NCBI GenBank assembly: GCA_016742275.1
Contig: JACVCD010000003.1
Coordinates: 1 to 64,000 of the forward strand
DNA from: Gemmatimonadaceae bacterium
GTDB lineage: Bacteria; Gemmatimonadota; Gemmatimonadetes; Gemmatimonadales; Gemmatimonadaceae
Length of the DNA: 64,000 bases
Direction of reading: 5' to 3'
The notes beneath the pieces were generated by a model. The model was not told the origin of the DNA, did not search any database, and worked only from the letters and a program-made list of their open reading frames with translations. The translations under genes and the position numbers were made by a program. Shown piece by piece: positions 18,282 to 28,000 of this stretch; positions within the stretch are counted from its first letter, which is position 1; each line of letters starts with the position of its first letter.

Positions 18282-18716
18282 TCAGTGAAGATCGAATACG
18301 TAGCGTTGCAGTTCGGTGATTTGTGTTTCCTGAAGCACGACCTCGTATGCAAGGATATCGCCGCTGGTGATCAGCCCAACGATCTCGGCTCCATCCGCAA
18401 CAGGCACATGACGAATGCGGCGTGTGGACATGAGTGCACGACACTCCGCGACTGAAATATCAGCATTGGTGGTGACGACATCGCGTGTCATGACATCGGC
18501 CACGCGCGTGGTGGCTGGATCGAGGCCCGTGGCGACGACACGTCGCATGACATCACGCTCGGTAAAGATCCCTGCGAGCATGCCATTGGACATGGCGAGC
18601 ACGCCGCCGATGCCATGTGTGTTCATCAGCATGGCGGCTTCCCGAACTGATGCGTCCGGGTCGACTGATACGACCAAGGTGCCTTTGCGCGCCAACAGAT
18701 CACGTACGGTGGACAT
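18282..18716 (-). CDS. CBS-domain pair protein
   Basis: A 144-residue cytoplasmic protein made of two CBS motifs, roughly 8-65 and 72-130 (VSVDPDASVREAAMLMN, GIFTERDVMRRVV, then VTTNADISVAECRALM and GLITSGDILAYE). Stand-alone CBS pairs bind adenine nucleotides and act as energy sensors. A near-ideal Shine-Dalgarno (AAGGAGGACAGA) precedes ATG at 18716. Divergent from the PqiA-like gene. The regulated partner is not apparent. Confidence 0.9.
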   Translation of the reverse strand: MSTVRDLLARKGTLVVSVDPDASVREAAMLMNTHGIGGVLAMSNGMLAGIFTERDVMRRVVATGLDPATTRVADVMTRDVVTTNADISVAECRALMSTRRIRHVPVADGAEIVGLITSGDILAYEVVLQETQITELQRYVFDLH

Positions 18717-18799
18717 TCTGTCCTCCTTGTGGAACGTGTCAGACCTGCTTCATTCCCTGAGACCTTACCGCGTCGGGTGTCACGGCGCCAGTATTGGAT

Positions 18800-19294
18800 A
18801 TGACCCGACGCAATCAACTGGCACTCGCTCTTTCCGTGGTTTCGCTGGCTCTGCTGTGGCCTGGCCTCACGGAACCGGTACTCACCATCCGCGCCACCAT
18901 CGACATGTTCGGTGTGGAGCGCGAGCTCACCAATGAAACACGCAGTGTGGTTGGGGCCATTCGCAGCCTGCATCAGTCCGGCAATGACTTTGTGGCCGGT
19001 CTCATTCTGCTCTTCAGTATACTCGTACCGCTGACCAAGGCATTGCTGGCGGTGCCGGTGCTGTTCGGTGCGCCTGAGCGCCGAGCCTCACTTATGCGAT
19101 TCGTGCAGGCTATCAGCAAATGGTCGATGGCGGATGTCTTCGCCGTTGGTATGCTGATTGCGCTCCTGGTCGCGAAGGGCACGGCGAATCTCTCCGCCAT
19201 TGCCGGCCCTGGTTTCTATTTCTTCACCGCGTACTGCCTAGTGTCGAACGCGGCGTTCCAGTTGTTGCGCGCGGAGTCGAATTCGCAGGCGTGA
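18800..19294 (+). CDS. PqiA-like (paraquat-inducible protein A family) membrane protein
   Basis: A 164-residue inner-membrane protein with about four transmembrane segments. The order of motifs (LSVVSLALLWPGLTEPVLTI, FVAGLILLFSILVPLTKALL, ISKWSMADVFAVGMLIALLV, FYFFTAYCLVSNAAFQLL) is that of the PqiA domain, including the conserved KWSMxDVF segment. It is a single-domain version of a family usually involved in envelope lipid transport and stress. A TTG two codons upstream is an alternative start. No MCE-domain partner is adjacent. Confidence 0.82.
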   Translation: MTRRNQLALALSVVSLALLWPGLTEPVLTIRATIDMFGVERELTNETRSVVGAIRSLHQSGNDFVAGLILLFSILVPLTKALLAVPVLFGAPERRASLMRFVQAISKWSMADVFAVGMLIALLVAKGTANLSAIAGPGFYFFTAYCLVSNAAFQLLRAESNSQA

Positions 19295-19307
19295 TCTGTG
19301 CCGCGAT

Positions 19308-19766
19308 CTACGGCGTATTCTTTGGCGCCGTCTTGGCAGGGGTGATACGGAACTTGGCCAATGGCTTCTGGTCCATGTAGACCATTCCCTCGATGACCTG
19401 CTCGGACGCGACCTGCCCATCGTGTTCGAGCAATCGGTTTTCGGGAGCCGTGACGCGGAAACGCAACCGCGCACCTTCACGCACGACATTGGAGATTTGT
19501 CCCGACCCCTGACCCGGGACAACGGCAGTACCCGTGGTCGTGCCGTTGTTGGTGACGAATGTGTACATCACCGGCACGGTGATCGCACTGTCCCCGAGTT
19601 GCACCGTTGCGGTGCCGCTCCACGCGCCTTGCACCGGCGCTGCCGCACTCTTTGCCGTCTTTGATGCAGCAGCACCGGTCTTTGCGCTCTGCGCGCTCAC
19701 CCGTGTGCCGGCGACCAACAAGAGGCCGGTCAGCGCAACGGCTGCCGGCGAAGAAACACGAAACAT
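19308..19766 (-). CDS. Secreted protein of unknown function
   Basis: A 152-residue protein with a signal peptide (ALTGLLLVAGTRVSAQ). An Ala/Lys-rich linker is followed by a beta-rich domain (GAWSGTATVQLGDSAITVPV, YTFVTNNGTTTGTAVVPG). The domain looks like a small lipocalin-like or calycin-like barrel, similar in style to the protein at 45516-45896. Convergent with the PqiA-like gene. No family name can be given with confidence. Confidence 0.7.
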   Translation of the reverse strand: MFRVSSPAAVALTGLLLVAGTRVSAQSAKTGAAASKTAKSAAAPVQGAWSGTATVQLGDSAITVPVMYTFVTNNGTTTGTAVVPGQGSGQISNVVREGARLRFRVTAPENRLLEHDGQVASEQVIEGMVYMDQKPLAKFRITPAKTAPKNTP

Positions 19767-19898
19767 CGGCTATACTCCACGAGCAATTGAACGCGATAGC
19801 AAGGCACTCTGCCTGGTGCCTCTGCTGGCGACTCTTCTGGTACCGTGTGATGCCGGGAAAAGTGTCATTCCCACCACGACTTGCACAACTTTTCGGTC

Positions 19899-21047
19899 AT
19901 GGCTGAACCCTTCAAGGAATTTCTGAACGCCACGCTGGTACGGGAGGCCGCTGCGACCCTGCGCCGTATCGATGCCGATTTCCCGGCCAAGGCGTTCGAA
20001 CGTGCAATCATCCCTCAGTTGAGTGGGCTCGAACTCAAGGCTCGTGCACTCTGTATCGCCGACGCATTGGAGCAGCACCTGCCTGCGGATTTCTCCAAGG
20101 CTGTTACTCTGCTGACCCGCGCACTGGCCCCGGTGACCGGAAGTGCCGACACACCCATGACCGATGCGGCGAAGGCGGCAAAGGCAGAGGGCATGTCCGG
20201 TTGGATTCTGTGGCCGGTGGGGGAGTACATCGCGCGCCGCGGTGTGGACCACCCAAAGCTGGCGCTCACCTATCTCCATGCCATGACCCAGCGATTCACG
20301 GCGGAATTTGCCATCCGTCCGATCCTTGTGGCACACGAAGCGCTGGTGTTGGAGACACTGAAAGACTGGCTCAATGATCCGAGCGCGCATGTGCGCCGTC
20401 TCGTGAGCGAGGGCACTCGCCCGCGTCTGCCTTGGGGCTTGCAGCTCAAGCAATTCATTGCCGATCCCGCGCCATGTCTGCCGTTGCTGGCGGCGCTCAT
20501 GGACGATGAAAGCGAGTACGTGCGGCGCAGTGTCGCCAATCACCTGAACGACATCGCCAAGGATCATCCGGCGCTCGTAACGAATTGGGTTGTCGAACAT
20601 CTGCGGGATGCATCGGCGGCGCGTCGCGCATTGCTCAAGCATGCAAGTCGCACGCTCATCAAGAAGGGCCATGCCGACATGCTCGCCGCCTGGGGCACCG
20701 GCACCGCATTCAAGGGCTCTGTTGACTTGTCGCTCACCCCACGTCGTCTCGCACTTGGCGGTGCGCTCACGATGCAAGTCACGCTCACCTCGTCTTCGAA
20801 GAAGGCGCAGGATCTGGTGATCGACTATGTCGTACACCATGTCAAAGCCAATGGTGAGACGTCACCCAAGGTGTTCAAGGGGTGGCAGGTGACACTTGCT
20901 CCGGGGGAGTCGCGGACGCTGATCAAGCGCCACGCCGTGAGACCGATTACGACGCGTCGTTACTACTCGGGGAAACACGGTCTGGCGATACAGGTCAATG
21001 GAACCGTCCACGCCGATGCGTCGTTCATGTTGTCGGTGCCGGAGTAG
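19899..21047 (+). CDS. AlkC-type alkylpurine DNA glycosylase with C-terminal Ig-like domain
   Basis: A 382-residue DNA repair enzyme of the HEAT-like-repeat glycosylase superfamily. The AlkC hallmark segments WLNDPSAHVRRLVSEGTRP and YVRRSVANHLNDIAKDHP are intact. Residues from about 270 onward form a beta-rich Ig-like domain (LALGGALTMQVTLTSSS to RYYSGKHGLAIQVNG), which is known in the AlkC subclass. The enzyme removes cationic methylated bases such as 3-methylcytosine and 3-methyladenine without flipping the base. The start at 19899 (MAEPFKEFLN) matches the family's N-terminus. It is followed after 3 bases by a P450 gene. Confidence 0.88.
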   Translation: MAEPFKEFLNATLVREAAATLRRIDADFPAKAFERAIIPQLSGLELKARALCIADALEQHLPADFSKAVTLLTRALAPVTGSADTPMTDAAKAAKAEGMSGWILWPVGEYIARRGVDHPKLALTYLHAMTQRFTAEFAIRPILVAHEALVLETLKDWLNDPSAHVRRLVSEGTRPRLPWGLQLKQFIADPAPCLPLLAALMDDESEYVRRSVANHLNDIAKDHPALVTNWVVEHLRDASAARRALLKHASRTLIKKGHADMLAAWGTGTAFKGSVDLSLTPRRLALGGALTMQVTLTSSSKKAQDLVIDYVVHHVKANGETSPKVFKGWQVTLAPGESRTLIKRHAVRPITTRRYYSGKHGLAIQVNGTVHADASFMLSVPE

Positions 21048-21050
21048 ATC

Positions 21051-22019
21051 GTGGCGTGGGTGTACGCGGAGCCCGATAACGAAGTCGATCGTGGTGTATG
21101 GCGAGTGAGCGGCTATGCCGATGGCTTCGCTGCACTGACTCATCGTGACTTGCTGATTCCGGGCTCGGTACAGACATCAGAAACTGCAGGAGCACGTCGT
21201 GAACAGGTGGTGGCCGGTGATGAGCGCGGTCGCGTGCGTGAACAGCTGGATGGATCTGCCAGGCTGCTACTCGAATCAGCGTGCGCGGATTCCAGGGCCG
21301 AGTGCACGGTGGAACTGATGGCGCTTGTGTGCAAGCCCTTTGGTGCGCAGGCGGCTGCCATCATGCTGGATATGCCCGCTGCAGATGTGCAACGGCTCGA
21401 AGATGATGCGCGTGTCGTGTGGCGAGATGCTGCGATGGCCCGTCGACCTGGAGCATCTGCTGAAGCGTTGCGCGCCACGGCGGCCCTGGCGAACGCCTTT
21501 GGCGCCGATGCTGTGCACAAGGTGCAGGCTTTTGTTGCGCTGACCTACAGCTTGCCGGCATTGCTCGGAAATGTCTTCGCGCAACTACTGGAGTATCCCG
21601 TATCAAGCCGTCAGTGGCGTGATCACCCGCGCCAGATTGTGGAGGAGCTGCTTCGTGTTGCTGGACCAGCAAAGGTGGTGTATCGCGTCGTCGACGACGT
21701 GGCGCGCCTTGATCAGACAGGCATCGAGCGCGGCGATGTGGTGGCAATCGATCTCGAATCGGCCAATCACGATTCGCACGTCTTTCCCGAACCGCTGCAA
21801 CTCAATCTCGCGCGGGAGACAACGCCTCATGTGGCCTTCGGCTGGACGCCACATGCCTGTCTTGGCGCCGGCGCGATACGCCTCGCTCTCGGCAGTGTTG
21901 TTGGTGCGTGGATGACAACCTTTGGCCGCGAGATGGTCCGCTGGACATGGCGCACGGAGGCAGACGATACGCTCGTGACGATGCGGCGTATGCAGCGCGT
22001 GGATGTGACGTGCGTTTAA
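21051..22019 (+). CDS. Short, atypical cytochrome P450
   Basis: A 322-residue P450-fold protein, about 80 residues shorter than usual, lacking N-terminal beta/A-helix sequence. The K-helix ExxR is ELLR (199-202), the meander resembles HVFPEP, and the haem loop is FGWTPHACLG with Cys270. The I-helix region (158-180, FVALTYSLPALLGNV) lacks the acid-alcohol pair used for oxygen activation. GTG start with GGAG six bases before. Located 3 bases after the AlkC gene and overlapping the TonB receptor gene by 10 bases. It may be a peroxygenase-like or non-oxygenating P450; substrate unknown. Confidence 0.8.
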   Translation: MAWVYAEPDNEVDRGVWRVSGYADGFAALTHRDLLIPGSVQTSETAGARREQVVAGDERGRVREQLDGSARLLLESACADSRAECTVELMALVCKPFGAQAAAIMLDMPAADVQRLEDDARVVWRDAAMARRPGASAEALRATAALANAFGADAVHKVQAFVALTYSLPALLGNVFAQLLEYPVSSRQWRDHPRQIVEELLRVAGPAKVVYRVVDDVARLDQTGIERGDVVAIDLESANHDSHVFPEPLQLNLARETTPHVAFGWTPHACLGAGAIRLALGSVVGAWMTTFGREMVRWTWRTEADDTLVTMRRMQRVDVTCV

Positions 22020-24358
22020 GCGCAGTGGCTTCGCGTTCGTTTGGCGTCTGCCTCCGAATGTGTGTGCTGCTTCTCGGCGTGATGGTGGGGGCCGTACCGG
22101 CCAAGGCACAGTCTACTGGTCGTATTGCTGGCCTCCTGGTCGCGCGATTGACCGAGGCTCCCATTGCCGATGCCACGGTCGTTGTGGTTGGACAGGGAAT
22201 ATCTGCTTCGAGCGATAGTCTCGGCCGATTCGTGCTCCGCGATCTCCGCCCAGGTATCGTGACACTTGAAGTTCGACGATTGGGCTTCCGGCCGGTACGC
22301 CGCGGTGATGTCGTCGTGTCGCTTGCCAAACCGACCGAGGTGACCATCACCATGGAACCGGTCGATCAGCGGCTCGAGCAGGTGACGGTGCGACCCGAAA
22401 GCTTTCCGGCGTTGCGTCCTCCAGCCACTCCGGTCTCCACGCAGGTCTATGACGCGGAGGAGGTGCGCCGGCAGCCTGGGGCGCAGGAGGATGTCCTTCG
22501 TGCCGTGAGTGTGGCGCCCGGTGTTGGTGTGACCAGCCCCTCGCGCAATGACCTTGTCGTGCGCGGTGGTGCACCCTTCGAGAATCTGTTTGTGGTCGAC
22601 AACCTCGAGGTGCCGAATATCAATCACTTCGGCTCCCAGGGTTCGACGGGTGGCCCGATATCACTCATCAATATTCGATTTGTCGAATCGGCGGCCATCT
22701 CGACTGGCGGATATGGCGCACGCTATGGAGATCGTGCGGCTTCGGTCACCGATATCACACTGCGTGAGGGCAATCGTGAGCGTATCGCCGGTGAGCTGAA
22801 TGTCGCGGCGACGCAGGTTGGTGCCTTGCTGGAAGGGCCCATTGGTTCGCAGGTGTCGTTCTTCGCCAATGTGCGCCAGAGCTATCTCGATCTGCTGTTC
22901 AAGGCCATTGGACTGTCGTTCATTCCCTCGTACACGGATGCAACGGTCAAGACGGTGTGGCGGCCGAATCGGCGCAACATCGTGAGTGCGCTGGCGATCG
23001 GTGCACGGGGTACGGTGTCATTCGACAACGACACGGATTCGGCGCGCGTGGACAACTCGCAGATTCTGGCGCCGGTGCAGGATCAGTATTTCAGTGCGCT
23101 GACGTGGAAGCGTTTGATGTCGCAAGGTGTGGTGACGACGACCTTGGGGCGTACCTGGACCCGTTACACCACTGCGCAGCGCGACAGTCTGCTGCAACCG
23201 GTATTCGAGAATCGATCGACCGAGGGTGAGACGTCGCTGCGCAGCGATCTTTCATGGAAGAGCGCGCGTGGGTTCGAAGTTGATGCCGGCACCCAGGTGA
23301 AGTACGCATCGGCCCTCCGCTACGACGCCACTCTTGCCGGCATGATGCGGCGCGATGACAACGGCGTTGAGCGCCCGCTCACCGTTGATACGATGTTTTC
23401 GGCCTGGCGCCAATCCGCTTATGCGCAGGGCAGTGCGCAGCTCCTGCCGTCATTGCGGGTCTCACTTGGCGTTCGTCAGGATTGGTATGCCTGGCTTGGT
23501 GACACATTCAACGATGCCGTGCGCGTGGCTCCCCGTGCGAGTGTTGCATGGCAGACCGGAGCGTCGACAACGCTATCACTGGCCGCTGGACGCTATTGGC
23601 AACCACCGAGTTTCATCTGGCTGGTCGGCGATGTTGGCAATGCCCAACGGCTGCGCCCGTTTCGTGCCGATCACGCCGTGTTGGGCGTGTCGCGCGTCAT
23701 TGGCAGCGATCTCAAGCTGCAGGTGGAAGCCTATGGCAAGATCTATGGCGACTACCCATCACGTATGTATCGACCCAATGCGGTGTTGTCGCCGAGTGGG
23801 TTTGACGATGTGACCACCGATATTCCTTTTGGTCTCGAGCCGTTGGAGTCAAACGGTCGAGGTCGTGTCGTCGGGCTGGAGTTTTCCGCGCAGAAAAAGC
23901 TGGGCGTTTCACGATGGTACGGGCAGAGCAGTGTGAGCCTGAGTCGCACACGTTTTGCCGGTCTCAGCAGGATGTACACGGTTGGCGCGTTCGACACACC
24001 ATTCACGGCCAATACGGTGCTTGGCTGGCGTCCCAATGCGCGATGGGAACTGGCTACCCGCATTCGCGCAGCCTCCGGGCTGCCGTATACGCCATTCTAC
24101 ACATCAGTTCCGATGATCGGAACATTAAATTTTTCCGAGTATAACAGTCGTCGATTGCCGATGTTCTTCTCGGCCGATCTGCGCATTGATCGGCGATTCA
24201 ATACCGGGCGCAGGCAGTGGGTTGCATTTCTTGACTTGCAGAATGTGACCAATAGAGAGAATGTGGGAGCACCACAATGGAATCCGCGACTTCAACGCGC
24301 GGAACTCAACACCGGCGTGGGATTGTTGCCGTCCATCGGACTGAACTTTGAATTCTGA
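22010..24358 (+). CDS. TonB-dependent outer-membrane receptor with carboxypeptidase-regulatory-like N-domain
   Basis: A 782-residue protein. A signal peptide (VMVGAVPAKAQ) is followed by a carboxypeptidase-regulatory-like beta domain (GRIAGLLVARLTEAPIADAT) to about residue 115. A plug domain follows (VLRAVSVAPGVGVTSPSRND, LVVRGGAPFENLFVVDNLEV), then a long beta-barrel ending in an aromatic LNFEF. The GTG start at 22010 was chosen because it gives a full signal peptide and overlaps the preceding gene. Imports an unknown ligand across the outer membrane using TonB energy. The neighbouring P450 may act on the same compound; that is inference. Confidence 0.87.
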   Translation: MRLSAVASRSFGVCLRMCVLLLGVMVGAVPAKAQSTGRIAGLLVARLTEAPIADATVVVVGQGISASSDSLGRFVLRDLRPGIVTLEVRRLGFRPVRRGDVVVSLAKPTEVTITMEPVDQRLEQVTVRPESFPALRPPATPVSTQVYDAEEVRRQPGAQEDVLRAVSVAPGVGVTSPSRNDLVVRGGAPFENLFVVDNLEVPNINHFGSQGSTGGPISLINIRFVESAAISTGGYGARYGDRAASVTDITLREGNRERIAGELNVAATQVGALLEGPIGSQVSFFANVRQSYLDLLFKAIGLSFIPSYTDATVKTVWRPNRRNIVSALAIGARGTVSFDNDTDSARVDNSQILAPVQDQYFSALTWKRLMSQGVVTTTLGRTWTRYTTAQRDSLLQPVFENRSTEGETSLRSDLSWKSARGFEVDAGTQVKYASALRYDATLAGMMRRDDNGVERPLTVDTMFSAWRQSAYAQGSAQLLPSLRVSLGVRQDWYAWLGDTFNDAVRVAPRASVAWQTGASTTLSLAAGRYWQPPSFIWLVGDVGNAQRLRPFRADHAVLGVSRVIGSDLKLQVEAYGKIYGDYPSRMYRPNAVLSPSGFDDVTTDIPFGLEPLESNGRGRVVGLEFSAQKKLGVSRWYGQSSVSLSRTRFAGLSRMYTVGAFDTPFTANTVLGWRPNARWELATRIRAASGLPYTPFYTSVPMIGTLNFSEYNSRRLPMFFSADLRIDRRFNTGRRQWVAFLDLQNVTNRENVGAPQWNPRLQRAELNTGVGLLPSIGLNFEF

Positions 24359-24417
24359 TCCTGCACGGTACTGTCATTATGCTTGATCGACTATTTACGC
24401 CACGCTCTCAGCCTGCC

Positions 24418-24918
24418 ATGTCGGCTCACTTCCACGATTTCACACTGCCTTCCATCAATGGAGATACGCTGCAGATGTCGGCGTATCATGGTCAGGTCAT
24501 GCTGTTTGTGAATACAGCCAGTCAATGTGGTTTTACGCCGCAGTACACGGCGCTTGAGGAATTGTGGAAGACCTATCGCGACCGCGGATTGGTTGTAGTC
24601 GGATGTCCGTGTGATCAGTTCGGGAATCAGGAGCCCGGTGATGAAGCGGAGATCGCGCAATTCTGTTCGCTGCGTTATGACGTGACGTTTCCCATGAGCG
24701 CCAAGCTCGATGTAAACGGGGACCAGGCGCATCCGCTGTGGCGTTGGCTGCGTGTGTCGGCTCCTGGTCTCCTCGGAACGGAGTCCATCAAGTGGAACTT
24801 CACCAAGTTCCTGGTGGGGCGAGATGGCAAGGTGATTGATCGATTTGCGCCCACGGTCACCCCGGAATCGCTCGTGCCCGACATCGAACGGGCGTTAGGC
24901 GCTTCAAGCGTGACCTGA
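24418..24918 (+). CDS. Glutathione peroxidase family protein (thiol peroxidase)
   Basis: A 166-residue thioredoxin-fold peroxidase. The catalytic Cys lies in NTASQCGFTPQY, the Gln in CPCDQFGNQEPG, and the Trp in KWNFTKF, so the catalytic triad is complete. The usual GFPCNQF reads GCPCDQF, giving extra cysteines. Bacterial members normally use thioredoxin rather than glutathione. The start at 24418 matches the usual N-terminal length; an in-frame ATG at 24379 would add 13 residues. Detoxifies peroxides, in keeping with the repair and P450 genes before it. Confidence 0.9.
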   Translation: MSAHFHDFTLPSINGDTLQMSAYHGQVMLFVNTASQCGFTPQYTALEELWKTYRDRGLVVVGCPCDQFGNQEPGDEAEIAQFCSLRYDVTFPMSAKLDVNGDQAHPLWRWLRVSAPGLLGTESIKWNFTKFLVGRDGKVIDRFAPTVTPESLVPDIERALGASSVT

Positions 24919-25023
24919 CGCGCCATCGCTTGCCCTGCTGTAAGCCGGGCGCGAAACTGAGGGGTTCCCCATCCCGGTCGCCATCCGTCTTCGTTGGCGA
25001 CGCCCCTCACCGTTGGAGCCCCG

Positions 25024-28000
25024 GTGTCGACTGCTCACGCACACCGATTCTTTGGACGGTCATCATTGCACATGGTGGCCTTCTGCATTGCGGCGGCTTT
25101 GCCGTCGATCGCAGATCAGTCCCTGCATGCCCAGGCTGCGGCGCCTGCACGCGCCACGCCGCCTCGTCCACTGCCACTCGAAGCCACGCGGCGCTTCTCG
25201 CTCGATACGCGCGAAGGTACATGGCTGTCCGTCGATGTCAGTCCCGATGGCAAGTCGATCGTGTTCGACATGCTCGGCGATCTCTACCTCATGCCATTCG
25301 CCGGCGGTGATGCGACGCAGCTGACGAGCGGATTGGCGTTTGATACGCAGCCCCGATTCAGCCCCGACGGCAAGTCGATTGTGTTCATCTCCGATCGACA
25401 GGGCGCGGACAATGTGCACGTGATGGACGTGGCCACGAAGGAGATCAAGGAAGTGACACGTGGACGTACCAACGTCTACCTGTCACCCGAGTATTCGCCG
25501 GATGGCCAGTACATCGTGGCTAGCAAGGGCGGTTTCCGCGGCAGCTTGCCCACGCTCTGGATGTACCATGTGAAGGGCGGTAACGGTGTGTCGTTGTACA
25601 CGGCACCGGCCAACGCCGCGCCGGGAACGGCGGTGCAGCAGGCTGGCGCGGCGTTCAGCGCCGATGGGCGTTTCATGTATTACACGCAGCGCGCGAGTGC
25701 GTGGAACTACAATGCGCAGTTCCCGCAGTATCAGATCTGGTCGTATGATCGCGAAACCGGTGAGCGTGAGCCGATGTCGTCGCGTTACGGCTCCGCCGTG
25801 CGTCCCACGGTGAGCCCCGATGGCAAGTGGCTGGTGTACGGGTCACGTCATGAAGACAAGACCGGTCTTCGCATTCGTGAAATCGCGACGGGTGATGAAC
25901 GCTGGCTGGCGTACCCGACGCAGCGCGATGAGATGGAATCGCGTGCACCCATGGATGCGCTGCCCGGCATGAGTTTCACGCCGGACAGCAAGGAGCTCGT
26001 TGCCAGCTATGGCAATCGTCTGTGGCGTGTGCCGGTGGATGGCAGCGGCCAGACGGAAATTCCGTTCCGTGTGCGCGCGGAAGTCGATGTGGCACCGGAG
26101 TTGTCGTTCCAGTATCCCATTTCGGATAGCGCGCAATTCATCGCGCGTCAGATTCGCGACGCGGTGCCGAGTCCCGATGGACGTCAGTTGGCGTTCGTGA
26201 GTATGGACAAGTTGTATCTGATGGACTGGCCGAGTGGCACACCGCGTCGTGTGTCGACGTCGACGGCCATTGAGGCGGAGCCCACGTGGTCGGCAGATGG
26301 ACGTTCGTTGGCGTGGGCGTCGTGGACGGACAATGGTGGCGGGTTGCACAAGGCCACCGTGGCAGCGGGTCGTGTCACACGCGTGACGACGCTGAGCCGC
26401 GGTACGGCCATGGTGCGTCAGCCGGTGTTTTCGCCGAACGGTTCACGTGTGGTTGCGGTACGTACGCCTGCGCAGGGACGCCGCGATCAGACCGGCGTGA
26501 CGGGCACGTCGCAGCTCGTGTGGTATGACGCCAACGCCGCCACGCCGGGTGACCCTACGGTGATTGCGCGCAGTGCGGGGCGTAGCCGTCCGCACTTCTC
26601 GCGCGACAGCACACGCATCTATTTCTCATCGAACGCCGGTTTGGTGTCGCTGCGTTGGGATGGTACCGACGAGCAGCGGCATTTGCGTGTAGTGGGCGGC
26701 GGCGGAGCTGGTGCCATCGATGATGATCACGGGCACAACGATCTCACGCTGTCCGAGCTCGAACTGCATCGCACGCCGGAAGAGCCGGATTCACCGGGTG
26801 CACCAGCGCAGCTCACGATGATTTCGCCCAATGGTGATCTCGCACTCGCGCAGATCAACAGCGATTTCTACACGGTGATGATTCCGCCGCGCGGCACGCA
26901 GGCGGCGGTCAACGTGACGGACCCGAATACCGCATCGTTTCCGGTGCGCCGTCTCACCGATATCGGTGGACAGTTCCCGGCGTGGTCGCAGGATGGCAAG
27001 CGTGTGCACTGGTCGATTGGCAATGCGCACGTGGTGTATGATCTCGACAGCGCCGTAGCGCACGAAGCGGCGGCTGCGCGTCGTGATACGACCACGCCGC
27101 CAGCTGGCGGTGCAGCAGGTGCAGCAGGTGCGGCGGGTGCCGCTGCAGGTGGTACGGCCGCGAATCGCCCGCAGCCGTACACGCCGGTCGAGCGCCGGAT
27201 TCTCGTGTCGGTGGCGCGTGATATTCCGAATTCCACCGTCGTGCTGCGCAACGCCAAGCTCGTCACCATGAAGGGCGATGAGGTGATCGCCCGTGGTGAT
27301 GTGGTGGTGCGCAACAATCGCATCACGGCGGTTGGGGCGGCGGGGTCGGTGCAGGTGCCGGCTGGTGCGCGCGAGATGGACCTGGCTGGTGCAACAGTCA
27401 TTCCGGGCTTTGTGGATACGCACGCGCACTTGCGTGCCGAGCGTGGCACGATTCACGAAACGCAACCGTGGGCGTATCTGGCCAACTTGGCCTACGGTGT
27501 GACGACCACACGCGACCCGCAGACGGCTACCACCGACGTGCTCACGTATCAGGACATGGTGGAGGCGGGTCAGATCATCGGTCCGCGCATCTACTCCACG
27601 GGCCCTGGCATCTTCAACACCGATGTCATTCGTGATCAGGCGCATGCCCGCAACATGCTGAAGCGCTACAGCACGTATTACGACACGAAAACAGTGAAGA
27701 TGTACGTGGCCGGTGTGCGTCAGACGCGCCAGTGGATCATCACGGCGGCGCGCGAACAGCAGTTGATGCCGACCACCGAAGGCTCACTCGATGTGAAGCT
27801 CAATCTCACGGAAACGCTCGACGGATATCCCGGTCTCGAGCACTCCATGGGCATCACACCACTCGGCGCTGACGTGACAGGCTTCATGGCGTGGAGCAAG
27901 CGCGCCTACACGCCGACTCTGCTGGTGAACTACGGTGGGCCGTGGGCGGAGAACTGGTTCTACACGCGCGAGAATCCGTACGCGGATCCCAAGCTCCAGC

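Noticed and set aside
21051-22019. P450 as a pseudogene
   Set aside because: Despite its short length, ExxR and the Cys-containing haem loop are intact, the frame is uninterrupted and it has a good ribosome site.
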